Origin: DATBAK01 sp036787815 | GTDB lineage: Bacteria > Actinomycetota > Acidimicrobiia > IMCC26256 > PALSA-610 | Length of the DNA stretch: 30,226 nt | Direction: 5' to 3' | Assembly: GCA_036787815.1 (NCBI GenBank) | Contig: DAIQOP010000009.1 | Coordinates: 1 to 30,226, forward strand | In this document: positions 1 to 7,571 of the stretch, in pieces | Layout of the letters: the number at the start of each line of letters is the position of its first letter | Numbering within the stretch: position 1 is the first letter of the stretch | Made by a program: the position numbers and the translations under genes | The notes under the pieces: generated by a model | Seen by the model: the letters and a program-made list of their open reading frames with translations, nothing else | The model's database searches: none | What the model was told of the DNA's origin: nothing

Positions 1-624
1 GATCTCGCGCGTCTCGGGGAAGTGCACGATGTACTTGTTGTCGGCGTTGCACGGCCAGGCGACGTCGGCCTGACCGGGCTCGAGCGGCGCGCCGACCGAA
101 TGCACGCACGGCACGAAGTGCGCGTCGGTCCCGAGCACCTCGAGCGCCTCGCGACCCATGCGGGTCATGATCTTCATGCTCGCGGCGACGTAGGCGGAGT
201 CGGTGAGCTCCACACCGATGTGCGCGATCGGCGAGCGCAGCGGGCCCATCGAGAAGGGCACCACGTACATGGTGCGGCCACGCATCGCGCCGCGGTAGCG
301 GCCGCCGAGCTCGGCTCGCATCTCGGCCGGGTCGCGCCAGTTGTTGGTGGGGCCGGCATCGTCGGCCTGCTCCGAGCAGATGAACGTGCGGTCCTCGACC
401 CGGGCGACGTCGCCGGGATCGCTGCGGGCCAGGAACGAATCGGGGCGCCGCGTCGGATCGAGCGGCAGGAGCGTTCCCGAGGCCACGAGCGCCTGGCACA
501 GTCCCGCGTATTCCTCGTCGGATCCGTCGCACCACTCGACGCGATCGGGTTCGAGCACGCCCCGCCAGTGCTCGACCCAGTCGAGGAGCGGCTGGTGCCG
601 GGTCGGAGGATTCGTCGAGCTCAT
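1..624 (-). CDS. pckG: Phosphoenolpyruvate carboxykinase (GTP), N-terminal part, runs off the window
   Basis: GTP-dependent PEP carboxykinase converts oxaloacetate plus GTP to PEP, CO2 and GDP in the cytosol, the entry step of gluconeogenesis. The first 208 codons are present, and the rest lies beyond base 1. Visible family signatures are the early HQPLLDWVEHW stretch, DAGPTNNW near residue 96, the MRGRTMYVVPFSMGP segment near 120-135, the SVGAPLEPGQ motif, and the terminal AWPCNADNKYIVHFPETREI block. All are typical of actinobacterial GTP enzymes and unlike the ATP-type enzyme. The nucleotide-binding loop and active-site cysteine fall outside the window. The ATG at 624-622 is preceded by a GAGG about 9 nt upstream. 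The gene is divergent from the small Lrp-like gene at 790. Confidence 0.95.
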   Translation of the reverse strand, partial: MSSTNPPTRHQPLLDWVEHWRGVLEPDRVEWCDGSDEEYAGLCQALVASGTLLPLDPTRRPDSFLARSDPGDVARVEDRTFICSEQADDAGPTNNWRDPAEMRAELGGRYRGAMRGRTMYVVPFSMGPLRSPIAHIGVELTDSAYVAASMKIMTRMGREALEVLGTDAHFVPCVHSVGAPLEPGQADVAWPCNADNKYIVHFPETREI

Positions 625-756
625 CGGTGCCGTCCTCGTCGACATCCCGATCCGTCCGTACGCGGGTCGGGAGGGTTGATGAGTGTATGCCGAGGCTCTC
701 TCGATCGGTCCAAGCGGGCGCCGGCATTGCCCGGTGCGCGCCCGCGGCCCGGCCGT

Positions 757-785
757 TAGCATTCGCCAACCCGCTCCGAGGAGGG
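757..785 (+). promoter_or_regulatory. Candidate promoter -10 (TAGCAT) and strong Shine-Dalgarno for the Lrp-like gene
   Basis: TAGCAT at 757-762 fits the actinobacterial TANNNT -10 box. GAGGAGGG at 778-785 is a strong ribosome-binding site ending 4 nt before the ATG at 790. This implies a leader of about 20 nt. No convincing -35 box was seen. Confidence 0.4.
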
Positions 786-789
786 CCGC

Positions 790-1026
790 ATGGCCGTCAG
801 CGCTTACATCCTCATCCAGACCGAGGTCGGCAAGGCGTCGAACGTCGTCGAGGAGATCCGTGCGTTGTCGGGCATCGTCGAGGCCGACGACGTCACCGGG
901 CCCTACGACGTGATCGTGAAGGCTCAGGCCGACACGATGGACGAGCTCGGCAAGATGGTCGTGTCGCAGGTGCAGCTGGTGGAGGGGATCACCCGCACCC
1001 TCACCTGCCCCGTGGTGAACCTGTAA
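790..1026 (+). CDS. Stand-alone Lrp/AsnC ligand-binding (RAM) domain protein
   Basis: This 78-residue protein consists only of the alpha/beta ligand-binding and dimerisation domain of the Lrp/AsnC regulators. It starts AVSAYILIQTEVGKASNVVE, has the GPYDVIVKAQA core strand and ends TRTLTCPVVNL. There is no helix-turn-helix, so it cannot bind DNA in the usual way. Known proteins of this type form ring-like oligomers that bind amino acids and may modulate full-length Lrp partners. The start is fixed by GAGGAGGG just upstream. It converges on the ddl gene with 21 bp between the stops. Whether it senses amino acids for PEPCK or cell-wall genes nearby is unknown. Confidence 0.85.
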   Translation: MAVSAYILIQTEVGKASNVVEEIRALSGIVEADDVTGPYDVIVKAQADTMDELGKMVVSQVQLVEGITRTLTCPVVNL

Positions 1027-1047
1027 GCACAGCCGCCGCGCCCCTCG

Positions 1048-2211
1048 TCACCGTTGCCTCCCGGCGCGGCGGGCGCGCCGCTCGTGCCGGTCGAGCGCGA
1101 GGTCGACGAGGCGGTCGAGCAGGGCCGGGTACGAGAGCCCCGACGCCTCCCAGAGCTTCGGGTACATCGAGATCGGGGTGAAGCCCGGGATCGTGTTGAG
1201 CTCGTTGACGAGGAACCCGCGGCCGCCCGGGCCGTCGTCGAGGAAGAAGTCGACCCGCGCCATCGCCTCGCACCGGCACGCGTCGAACGCGCGGACCGCG
1301 AGCGAACGCACTTCTGCGGTGCGCGCGTCGTCGAGCGGCGCCGGCACGAGCAGCTCGGCCCGAGCATGCTCGTACTTGTCGGCATAGGAGTAGAACTCGT
1401 CGCCGGGCACGATCTCGCCGGGGAGGGACGCCTCGGCCGGATCGTCGCCGAGCACCGCGACCTCGATCTCGCGTCCGACGACCGCTTCCTCCACGACGCA
1501 CCACTCGTCGTACTCGAACGCGAGCGCGATCGCCGCGTCGAGCTCGGCGCGGTCGTGGGCCTTGCTCACCCCGACCGACGAGCCCAGGTTCGCGGGCTTG
1601 ACGAACGCCGGCAGGCCGAGCTCCGCCTCGACGCGCGTCGCGAACGCGTCGCGATCGTGACCGGGCCCGGCGCCGTCGCGCAGCTCGAGGTACCGCGCCT
1701 GCGGGAGGCCGCTCGCCGCGAACGCGCGCTTCATCATCGCCTTGTCCATGCCGACCGCCGAACCGAGCACGCCCGCTCCGACGTACGGGAGCCCGGCCAG
1801 CTCGAGCAGGCCCTGCACCGTGCCGTCCTCGCCGTACGGGCCGTGCAGCAACGGGAACACGACATCCGGAGCGAGACCTTCCGCGCGCTCGATCTCCGAC
1901 CGCGGTTCGCCGCCGGGCTTCGCGAAGCGCGGCACGATCTCCTGGTACGCGGGCACGCTGGGGGGCCGCACCGGCTCGCCCTCGACGGCGAACGCCGTGG
2001 GCAACGCGGTCGCGCCCTTCTCGAGCGCGGCGCGGGCCTCGCCCGCGAGCAGCCAATCACCCTCGGTCGTGATCGCGACCGGCACCACTTCGTACCGCTC
2101 CGGATCGAGCGCCCGGGCGACCGCGACGGCGGTGACGCACGACACGTCGTGCTCGGCCGAACGGCCGCCGAACAGCAGCAGCACCCGGAGGCGCCGCGCC
2201 GGGCGCGGCAT
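1048..2211 (-). CDS. ddl: D-alanine--D-alanine ligase
   Basis: This ATP-grasp enzyme joins two D-alanines for the peptidoglycan stem peptide in the cytosol. The 387-residue protein has the N-terminal LLLFGGRSAEHDVS motif, HGPYGEDGTVQGLLE near residues 120-134, a KPANLGSSVGVSK ATP-binding segment, EFYSYADKY in the omega-loop region, and the C-terminal NELNTIPGFTPISMYPKLW block with metal ligands. The tyrosine and lysine in the omega loop fit a D-Ala-D-Ala ligase rather than a VanA-type depsipeptide ligase. The ATG at 2211-2209 shares one base with the stop of the upstream membrane protein gene (TGATG), so the two are probably translationally coupled. An in-frame upward extension is open but is antisense-like and overlaps that gene, so it was rejected. 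Confidence 0.95.
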   Translation of the reverse strand: MPRPARRLRVLLLFGGRSAEHDVSCVTAVAVARALDPERYEVVPVAITTEGDWLLAGEARAALEKGATALPTAFAVEGEPVRPPSVPAYQEIVPRFAKPGGEPRSEIERAEGLAPDVVFPLLHGPYGEDGTVQGLLELAGLPYVGAGVLGSAVGMDKAMMKRAFAASGLPQARYLELRDGAGPGHDRDAFATRVEAELGLPAFVKPANLGSSVGVSKAHDRAELDAAIALAFEYDEWCVVEEAVVGREIEVAVLGDDPAEASLPGEIVPGDEFYSYADKYEHARAELLVPAPLDDARTAEVRSLAVRAFDACRCEAMARVDFFLDDGPGGRGFLVNELNTIPGFTPISMYPKLWEASGLSYPALLDRLVDLALDRHERRARRAGRQR

Positions 2212-2531
2212 CAGTGCACGACCTGCAACACCGCACGGATGCCGCAACCCATGAGGAACAGGCCGACGAGGCCGTACCACATCTCCATCTTCCCCTTCAT
2301 CGCGTACCGGTAGGAGTACGCGAGCCCCACGGTGATGAAGGCGACGAAGCCGTAGAACATGTGGAAGCGCGGCGCTTCGTACTTCTTGCTCGACACCATG
2401 ATCACGCCGACGAGCACCTGGAGCATGATCGCGCCCTCGGCGGCGATCGTGGCGATCCACACGTGACGGCCGCGAAAGCGCGGCTTCTTCCACGCGATCA
2501 GGCCGATGATGCCGGCGAGCGCGTTGGCCAC
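2211..2531 (-). CDS. Small multi-pass membrane protein of unknown function
   Basis: The protein shows three to four hydrophobic helices: an NALAGIIGLIAW segment, IATIAAEGAIMLQVLVGVIM, FYGFVAFITVGLAYSY and YGLVGLFLMGCGIRAVL. Histidines stand near helix ends (RGRHVW, RFHMFYG), which could bind heme or metal, but this is speculation. It lies between the acyl-CoA synthetase (61 nt to the GTG used here) and ddl (one-base overlap). The GTG at 2531 has little ribosome-binding sequence. The reading frame stays open upstream with plausible coding (FDFHRVWGYVAIV) up to an AAGAGGGAG motif at about 2594-2586, but contains no ATG, GTG or TTG there. The true start may therefore be a non-canonical codon near 2579. 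The family was not recognised. Confidence 0.7.
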   Translation of the reverse strand: MANALAGIIGLIAWKKPRFRGRHVWIATIAAEGAIMLQVLVGVIMVSSKKYEAPRFHMFYGFVAFITVGLAYSYRYAMKGKMEMWYGLVGLFLMGCGIRAVLQVVH

Positions 2532-2592
2532 GATCGCGACGTAGCCCCAGACCCGATGGAAATCGAAGAGTGCTCGGATGGGTCGCTCCCTC

Positions 2593-4308
2593 TTACAGGG
2601 CGGAGTCGTCGGCGACCGCGAAGGCCGACTCGCCCCCGCGAAGCAGGTTCTTCAGGACCTTGCCGGCCGGGTTCCGCGGCAGCGCATCGGAACGCATCTC
2701 GACGTGCTCCGGCACCTTGAAGTCGGCGAGATGGATCCGGCAGAACGCCCGGAGATCGTCGGCCGTCACCGCGGCTCCCGTCTTCACCTGCACGACGGCC
2801 TTCACCTCTTCACCGAGCACCGGGTGCGTCACGCCGACGACGGCCGCGTCGACGACGTCGGGATGCTGGAACAGCACGTGCTCGATCTCGACACACGCGA
2901 TGTTCTCGCCGGCGCGGATGATGAGGTCCTTGGCCCGGTCGACGATGTAGACGAAGCCGTCGGCGTCGACCTTGCCGATGTCGCCGGTGTGGAACCACCC
3001 GTCGGTGAACGACAGCGCGTTCGCGTCGGGCCGGTTCCAGTAGCCGTGGGCCATGACGTTCGGGCCCTTGATCCAGATCTCGCCCGGCGATCCCGTCGGC
3101 TGCTCACGGTCGTCGTCGCCGACGATCTTGAGCTCGACAGTCGGCGCGGGCCGGCCGACCGACCCGGGATGCGCGAAGTAGTCGTCGCCGCCGTGCGCGG
3201 TCGCGACCGACGCGGTCTCGGTGAGCCCGTAGGCGGTGGTCAACGTCTTGCGCAGGTTGGGGAACGCCTCGGCGATCCGATCCACGAGCTCGGGTGCCGC
3301 CGGTGCCCCGCCGTAGCTCGCGCGTTGCACCGAGGAGAGATCGAAGTCGGCGCGCTCGGGCGCGTCGATGATCCGCCACATGATGGTGGGCACGCCGCCG
3401 ATCGACGTGACGCGCTCGCGCTCGATCACCCGCATCGCCTCGACCGGGTCGAAGCGCCCGGGGGGCATCAACACGAGCTTGGCTCCGGTCGCGTAGTTGA
3501 CGGTCATCGTCGAGAGGCAACCGGTCACGTGGAACAGGGGCACGACGAGGAGCGACGCCGACTGCACGTCGGCCTTCGCCTCCGGCGGCGGGGTGCCCCG
3601 CATCGCCTGGGCCACGCCCAACACGATGATGTTCTGCAGGTTGGCGATGATCTGGCGATGCGTGATCGTGGCGCCCTTCGGCCGCCCCGTCGTGCCCGAC
3701 GTGTAGAGGATGGCGAAGATGTCGTCTTCGTCGACCTCCGCGCCGACGGCCGCGTGTGCGGAGTCGCCGAGCAGCTTCGCGAACGGCTCGACACCTCCCT
3801 GATCACCGTCGGCGCCGATCACGAACACCTGCTCGAGCTCCGGGAGCGCGCCGAGGATCGGGCGCACCAGCTCGAGGCGCTTCGCGTCGGTGACGAGCAC
3901 GCGCGCCCCCGAGTCGGTGAGGCCGAACTCGAGCTCCTCGGTCTTCCACCACGCGTTGAGCGGTACCGCGATGGCGCCGATGAGCGCGCAGGCCCAGAAC
4001 ATGACCACCCACTCGGGGCAGTTGGCCGACACGATCGCGACCCGGTCGCCCCGGGCGATGCCGAGCGCCTGGAGGGAGCGCGCGCACTCGCGGGCCGCGG
4101 CGTTGTGCTCGGCGAAGGTGAGCCGCCGGTCGCCCTGGACCAGCCAGGTGAGGTCGTCCCGGCCGGCACTCTGCTCGAGCACGTCGCCGAGGGCCCGCAT
4201 CCGCCGGCGGTACACCTGCGTGGGCTTCCCGAGGACGTCCTCCACGACGATCTCGAACGGACCGTCGGGCCCGGTCAGCTGGGCGATGACGGGATCGGGC
4301 TCGCGCAA
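2593..4308 (-). CDS. Class I adenylate-forming acyl-CoA synthetase
   Basis: The enzyme activates a carboxylic acid to an acyl-adenylate with ATP and transfers it to CoA. The 571-residue length is normal. Motifs in order: ILYTSGTTGRPKGATITHRQ (P-loop-like A3), FHVTG (A4), AYGLTETASV (A5), DGWFHTGDIGKVDADGF and YIVDRAKDLIIRAGENI (A7/A8 hinge), and PRNPAGKVLKN with the catalytic C-terminal lysine (A10). The substrate is probably a medium- or long-chain fatty acid, inferred from general resemblance only. Start choice: AGGAGG at 4321-4316 is one base from a GTG at 4314 but 7 nt from a TTG at 4308, so TTG is preferred. It is the first gene of a minus-strand run with the membrane protein and ddl, and is divergent from the gene at 4489. 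Confidence 0.9.
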   Translation of the reverse strand: MREPDPVIAQLTGPDGPFEIVVEDVLGKPTQVYRRRMRALGDVLEQSAGRDDLTWLVQGDRRLTFAEHNAAARECARSLQALGIARGDRVAIVSANCPEWVVMFWACALIGAIAVPLNAWWKTEELEFGLTDSGARVLVTDAKRLELVRPILGALPELEQVFVIGADGDQGGVEPFAKLLGDSAHAAVGAEVDEDDIFAILYTSGTTGRPKGATITHRQIIANLQNIIVLGVAQAMRGTPPPEAKADVQSASLLVVPLFHVTGCLSTMTVNYATGAKLVLMPPGRFDPVEAMRVIERERVTSIGGVPTIMWRIIDAPERADFDLSSVQRASYGGAPAAPELVDRIAEAFPNLRKTLTTAYGLTETASVATAHGGDDYFAHPGSVGRPAPTVELKIVGDDDREQPTGSPGEIWIKGPNVMAHGYWNRPDANALSFTDGWFHTGDIGKVDADGFVYIVDRAKDLIIRAGENIACVEIEHVLFQHPDVVDAAVVGVTHPVLGEEVKAVVQVKTGAAVTADDLRAFCRIHLADFKVPEHVEMRSDALPRNPAGKVLKNLLRGGESAFAVADDSAL

Positions 4309-4389
4309 CTGCACCCCTCCTGGACGATGAGGGGGCCATTCTCTCCGGCCGGGACACCTCACGCGCAACCAGCACACGCCGAAGCGGCG

Positions 4390-4413
4390 GGCCGGCCGGG
4401 CCCGCGGCCGGCC
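4390..4413. repeat. Perfect GC-only inverted repeat between divergent genes
   Basis: GGCCGGCC at 4390-4397 and again at 4406-4413 flank an 8-nt GGGCCCGC centre. Each arm is itself palindromic. The element lies between the divergent acyl-CoA synthetase and pseudo-kinase genes. It could be an operator or a barrier hairpin, or a by-product of high GC. Confidence 0.4.
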
Positions 4414-4488
4414 TCGGGAGGCTCAAGTGGGGTGATCGCCCGGCCGATTGGGGGGAAAGGCCCGAGTGCGCCCGTCGGAAGGACGACC

Positions 4489-5190
4489 GTGGGAGCCACC
4501 GAGACGAAGCACGCGCAGACACCGCCGCCGCCGCCGGGCCCCGTCGACGAAACGTGGCACCGCCCGCGCGACGCCCGGAACGACGCGATCCTCCACGACC
4601 TCGAGGAACCCCTCGGCGAGCTCGTACGCGCGCTGAACCGGCGACAGCTCTACCGGCTCGTCAGCGACGTCGAACCGCCCGACCACGAGCTGCTCGGACG
4701 CGCCCGAGCGCTCGTGCACGACCTGGAGGACGTCGTCGGCGAGCTGCTCGACCGGTCGGTCGTACCAACCGACCCGCGCGAGTGGCACGACACGTTGTCG
4801 ATGCGCTCGGCGTTCGAGGACGCGGCGGCATCGGCGAAGGACTCGCTCGCCGGTCGCGGCCTGATGATCGACGCGCCACCCACGCTCGCGATCACCAGCC
4901 ACGCTCCCCGGCTCCACGAGCTGCTCGTCGAGCTGCTCGGGCTCGCGGGTCGCCTCCAGCCTTCGGCGTGGAGCATCCGCGTGAGGGTGGAGCGCAACGA
5001 CGGTGAGATCACGATCATCGTGCCGAGCACCGATTCGTCCGACGCGTTGTCCGTGTCCGACCAACGGCACGTGCACGATCTGGCCCGTTCGTTGGGCGGC
5101 CGGCTCGACGTCATCGGCCATCCCGACGCGCTCGCCGGGCTCCACGTCCGGCTCCCCCAGCAGCGGGCCCAGGACACGCGTTCCGCGTAA
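4489..5190 (+). CDS. Histidine-kinase-like protein with degenerate ATP-binding domain
   Basis: This 233-residue protein has a proline-rich N-terminus, then a helix with LHDLEEPLGELVRAL that mirrors the HisKA H-box (H36 in the phosphoacceptor position). A second helix follows (ARALVHDLEDVVGELLDRS), and then a fold resembling HATPase_c: a RGLMIDAPPTLAI strand, the RLHELLVELLGLAG helix, a WSIRVRVERNDGEITIIVP hairpin, and a C-terminal ARSLGGRLDVIG ... HVRLP segment. The N-box asparagines and the DxGxG loop are replaced (ELLGLAG, PSTDSSD), and no G2 loop is seen, so ATP binding is unlikely. There is no transmembrane segment or input domain. The GTG at 4489 follows GGAAGGA. It could be a phosphotransfer (ChpT-like) or purely structural partner. 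The function is inferred. Confidence 0.7.
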   Translation: MGATETKHAQTPPPPPGPVDETWHRPRDARNDAILHDLEEPLGELVRALNRRQLYRLVSDVEPPDHELLGRARALVHDLEDVVGELLDRSVVPTDPREWHDTLSMRSAFEDAAASAKDSLAGRGLMIDAPPTLAITSHAPRLHELLVELLGLAGRLQPSAWSIRVRVERNDGEITIIVPSTDSSDALSVSDQRHVHDLARSLGGRLDVIGHPDALAGLHVRLPQQRAQDTRSA

Positions 5191-5199
5191 CGCGACGCG

Positions 5200-5703
5200 T
5201 CAGTCCATGCTGAGCGTGAACATGCGCTCGGCGTCGATGCGCGCGTACACGGGGCCGGAGTCGAGGAACTGCTCCCATTCGGCCCCGTACCTCGGGACGT
5301 AGACCTCGAGCAGCGTCGCGCGGAACTCGGCGTGCTCCGCGGCGCCCGTGTCGATCGGGACCGCCCGGCCGTGCACGGTGACGGCGAGCTCTTCGCGCGG
5401 CAGGTGCGTCGCGCTCACCTGCGGGCGACTGCGAATGTGACGGAAGCGCATCGAGTCGGGCGAGGATCCGACGTGGAACGCGCCACGGAAGAAGATGCCG
5501 TCGACCGGCCCGGCGAACGGCCGGCAGTCGCTGCTCACCGTCGCCAGCGTGAGCAACGACATCCCGGTCAGCCGGGCTGCGAGGTCCTCGGCCCGCAGCA
5601 GGCGATCCGGTGTCGCGATGCTGCGCAGGTGCGCCCCCGCATGCTCGTAGCTCCGGTCGAGGAGCGCCTGCAGGGCGCGGAGATCGTCGGCGGTCTCGTG
5701 CAC
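5200..5703 (-). CDS. Pyridoxamine 5'-phosphate oxidase-like (split beta-barrel) flavoprotein
   Basis: The 167-residue protein shows the split-barrel pattern of the PNPOx/FDOR superfamily: MSLLTLATVSSDCRPFAGPV, then GIFFRGAFHVGSSPDSMRFR with a basic cofactor-facing segment, RPQVSAT, and an EELAVTVHGRAVPID strand. A C-terminal helix with VPRYGAEWEQFLD follows. Members bind FMN, F420 or heme, and the cofactor cannot be decided here. The presence of LLM-type F420 enzymes next door makes F420 plausible. The GTG at 5703 is preceded by GGGAGGAG at a good distance. It lies 35 nt after the PAC2 gene on the same strand and converges on the 4489 gene with 9 nt between the stops. Confidence 0.75.
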   Translation of the reverse strand: MHETADDLRALQALLDRSYEHAGAHLRSIATPDRLLRAEDLAARLTGMSLLTLATVSSDCRPFAGPVDGIFFRGAFHVGSSPDSMRFRHIRSRPQVSATHLPREELAVTVHGRAVPIDTGAAEHAEFRATLLEVYVPRYGAEWEQFLDSGPVYARIDAERMFTLSMD

Positions 5704-5738
5704 GGGCTCCTCCCGGCGGTCGGCGGCGACGAGCTCCG

Positions 5739-6575
5739 CTACTGCTCGTCCTGGTCGGGTTGCGACCGCAGGAAGCGCTCGATCTCGGACACGAGCTCGT
5801 CGCCAGACGGGACATCGCCCGTCGCGGCCTCGAGGCGTTCGACGAGCTCGGCGACATCCTGGCGTTGCGAGAGGCCTTCCTCGACGCGCGTCGTGTACTC
5901 CTCGCAACGCGCGTCGAGCGGGTCGAGGTCGACGGTGAGGTGCGCGATCTCCCTGATGCGTCCGAGCAACGCGCGCACCGCGGGCGGCGACGGCGAGCCG
6001 GCGACGTACTGCGGCACCTGGGCCCAGAGGCCGAACGCGGGGATGCCCCGCTGCCCGAGCTGGTACTGCACGACCGTGTTGAGCCCGGTCGGGCCCGTGT
6101 AGTCGGGCCGCAGCTCGCCGAGCTCCTGCGCGAACGAGCGCGAGGTCGCGGTGGCCGACACCGAGACCGGATGACGATGCGACGCGAGCACCGGCATGCC
6201 GCCGACCGAGACGCCAAGCGTGACGCCGAGTCGCTGCGCGGCGTCGGTGATCTCGGCCGCGAACGACGCCCAGCGCAGCGACGGCTCGGGCCCGTGCACG
6301 ATCACGACGTCGCGTCCGGCGTTGCCCGCCCACAGCTCGACCGTGGGCCACTCGATCGCGCGCACCCCACCGTCGGCGATCCGGACCGTGGGGCGCGTCT
6401 GTTGCAGGTCGAGCAGCTCGCTCAGATCGATCGAGGCGAACTTCCGCGCCGAGCCCAGGGCCTCGCCGAGCGCGGCGATCGTGCCCGAACCGGCGAAGCC
6501 CGCGTCGACCCAACCGGTGAAGGCAAACACCATGACCGGTTGGCGGAGCTCGGGCCACTGTTCCACTCGCAACAC
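5739..6575 (-). CDS. PAC2 family protein (proteasome-assembly-chaperone-like)
   Basis: The protein has the PAC2 alpha/beta architecture: QPVMVFAFTGWVDAGFAGSG near the N-terminus, VVIVHGPEPSLRW, LGVTLGVSVGGMPVLASHRHP, and TGPTGLNTVVQYQLGQRGIP in the middle, then a helical C-terminus ending RFLRSQPDQDEQ. In actinobacteria such proteins are widespread and often tied to proteasome or ATP-grasp ligase genes by homology, but their biochemical role is not settled. An upstream frame stays open into the divergent LLM gene. I chose the GTG at 6575 because a TAAGGT box lies 7 nt before it, giving 278 residues that begin just before the conserved EQWPELRQP. Confidence 0.8.
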   Translation of the reverse strand: MLRVEQWPELRQPVMVFAFTGWVDAGFAGSGTIAALGEALGSARKFASIDLSELLDLQQTRPTVRIADGGVRAIEWPTVELWAGNAGRDVVIVHGPEPSLRWASFAAEITDAAQRLGVTLGVSVGGMPVLASHRHPVSVSATATSRSFAQELGELRPDYTGPTGLNTVVQYQLGQRGIPAFGLWAQVPQYVAGSPSPPAVRALLGRIREIAHLTVDLDPLDARCEEYTTRVEEGLSQRQDVAELVERLEAATGDVPSGDELVSEIERFLRSQPDQDEQ

Positions 6576-6582
6576 GCCGTCC

Positions 6583-6588
6583 ACCTTA
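6583..6588 (-). promoter_or_regulatory. Candidate leaderless -10 box for the PAC2 gene
   Basis: On the minus strand TAAGGT is followed by 7 nt and then the GTG start at 6575, the geometry of a leaderless actinobacterial transcript. The start was chosen partly from this signal. Confidence 0.4.
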
Positions 6589-6632
6589 GGTGCTGTTGCC
6601 CCGCGGGCGGCCGCCGCGCGGAAGTCGCGCGG

Positions 6633-6638
6633 TAGCGT
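6633..6638 (+). promoter_or_regulatory. Candidate leaderless -10 box for the first LLM oxidoreductase
   Basis: TAGCGT is followed by 7 nt and the ATG at 6646. No Shine-Dalgarno sequence precedes that ATG, consistent with transcription starting at or next to the start codon. Confidence 0.5.
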
Positions 6639-6645
6639 CGGCTCC

Positions 6646-7569
6646 ATGCGTCTGCGGATCTTCACCGAGCCCCAGCAGGGAGCCCACTACAGCGACATCT
6701 CGGCCCTCGCCCGCCTCGCCGAGGAGCTCGGGTTCGACGCCTTCTTCCGCTCCGATCACTACATGGCCTTCGACGGCGACGGGCTCCCGGGGCCCACCGA
6801 CGCCTGGCTCACGCTCGCCGCCCTCGCCCGCGACACCACGACGATCCGACTCGGCACGCTGGTGAGCCCGGTCACCTTCCGCTACCCGGGCCCGCTCGCG
6901 ATCTCGGTCGCGCAGGTCGACCAGATGAGCGGCGGGAGAGTGGAGCTCGGACTCGGCACCGGGTGGCACGACGGCGAGCACGCGGCGTACGCGATCCCGT
7001 TCCCACCGATCGGCACCCGCTTCGCGCAGCTCGAAGAGCAGCTCGAGATCGTCACCGGCCTCTGGGCCACACCCGTCGGGGAACGGTTCTCGTTCAGCGG
7101 GAGCCACTACTCCGTGACCGACTCGCCGGGATTGCCCAAGCCGGTGCAGACGCCGGTGCCCGTGATCGTCGGTGGCTACGGAGCGAAGCGCACGCCGCGC
7201 CTCGCGGCGACGTACGCGGCCGAGTTCAACCTGCCGTTCGCGTCGGTCGAGCTCTTCGCCGCCGCGGTGACGCGCGTGCGCTCGGCGTGCGAGGCCATCG
7301 GACGCGACCCGGCGACGTTGACGACCACCGTCGCGCAGACCGTGTGCTGCGGCGCGAACGAGGCCGAGGTCGAACGGCGCGCCGCAGCGATCGGGCAGAC
7401 GTCCGCGAACCTGCGCGCCAACAGCCTCGGCGGACTTCCCGGCGAGATCGTCGACCGCATCGGCGAGTATGCCGCGGTCGGTGCGGATGCGATCTACCTC
7501 CAGGTGCTCGACCTCGCCGACCACGACCACGTGCGGCTCGTCGCGTCCGAAGTCGCGCCGCACCTCTGA
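6646..7569 (+). CDS. LLM-class (luciferase-like) F420-dependent oxidoreductase
   Basis: This is a TIM-barrel oxidoreductase of the bacterial luciferase superfamily, 307 residues, full length. Typical features are the N-terminal LRIFTEPQQG strand, LGFDAFFRSDHYM, the TTIRLGTLVSPVTFRYPGPLA segment, DQMSGGRVELGLGTGW (cofactor phosphate region), and PVPVIVGGYGAKRTPRLAA. The motifs fit the actinobacterial F420-binding branch rather than FMN luciferases, but the cofactor is inferred. The substrate is unknown. The start ATG has a TAGCGT box 7 nt upstream. The next gene, a second LLM protein, starts 2 nt after the stop, so the two form an operon of paralogous enzymes. Confidence 0.88.
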   Translation: MRLRIFTEPQQGAHYSDISALARLAEELGFDAFFRSDHYMAFDGDGLPGPTDAWLTLAALARDTTTIRLGTLVSPVTFRYPGPLAISVAQVDQMSGGRVELGLGTGWHDGEHAAYAIPFPPIGTRFAQLEEQLEIVTGLWATPVGERFSFSGSHYSVTDSPGLPKPVQTPVPVIVGGYGAKRTPRLAATYAAEFNLPFASVELFAAAVTRVRSACEAIGRDPATLTTTVAQTVCCGANEAEVERRAAAIGQTSANLRANSLGGLPGEIVDRIGEYAAVGADAIYLQVLDLADHDHVRLVASEVAPHL

Positions 7570-7571
7570 CC

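Noticed and set aside
682..713. A PEPCK promoter on the minus strand (TTGGAC and TACACT)
   Set aside because: The spacer is 20 bp and the -35 is weak. The pair is not convincing enough to list as a feature.
2578..5190. An 870-codon plus-strand open frame covering the acyl-CoA synthetase region
   Set aside because: Its first 630 or so codons are antisense to a clearly conserved enzyme and are Arg/Asp/His-rich without motifs. Only the final part from 4489 looks like a gene.
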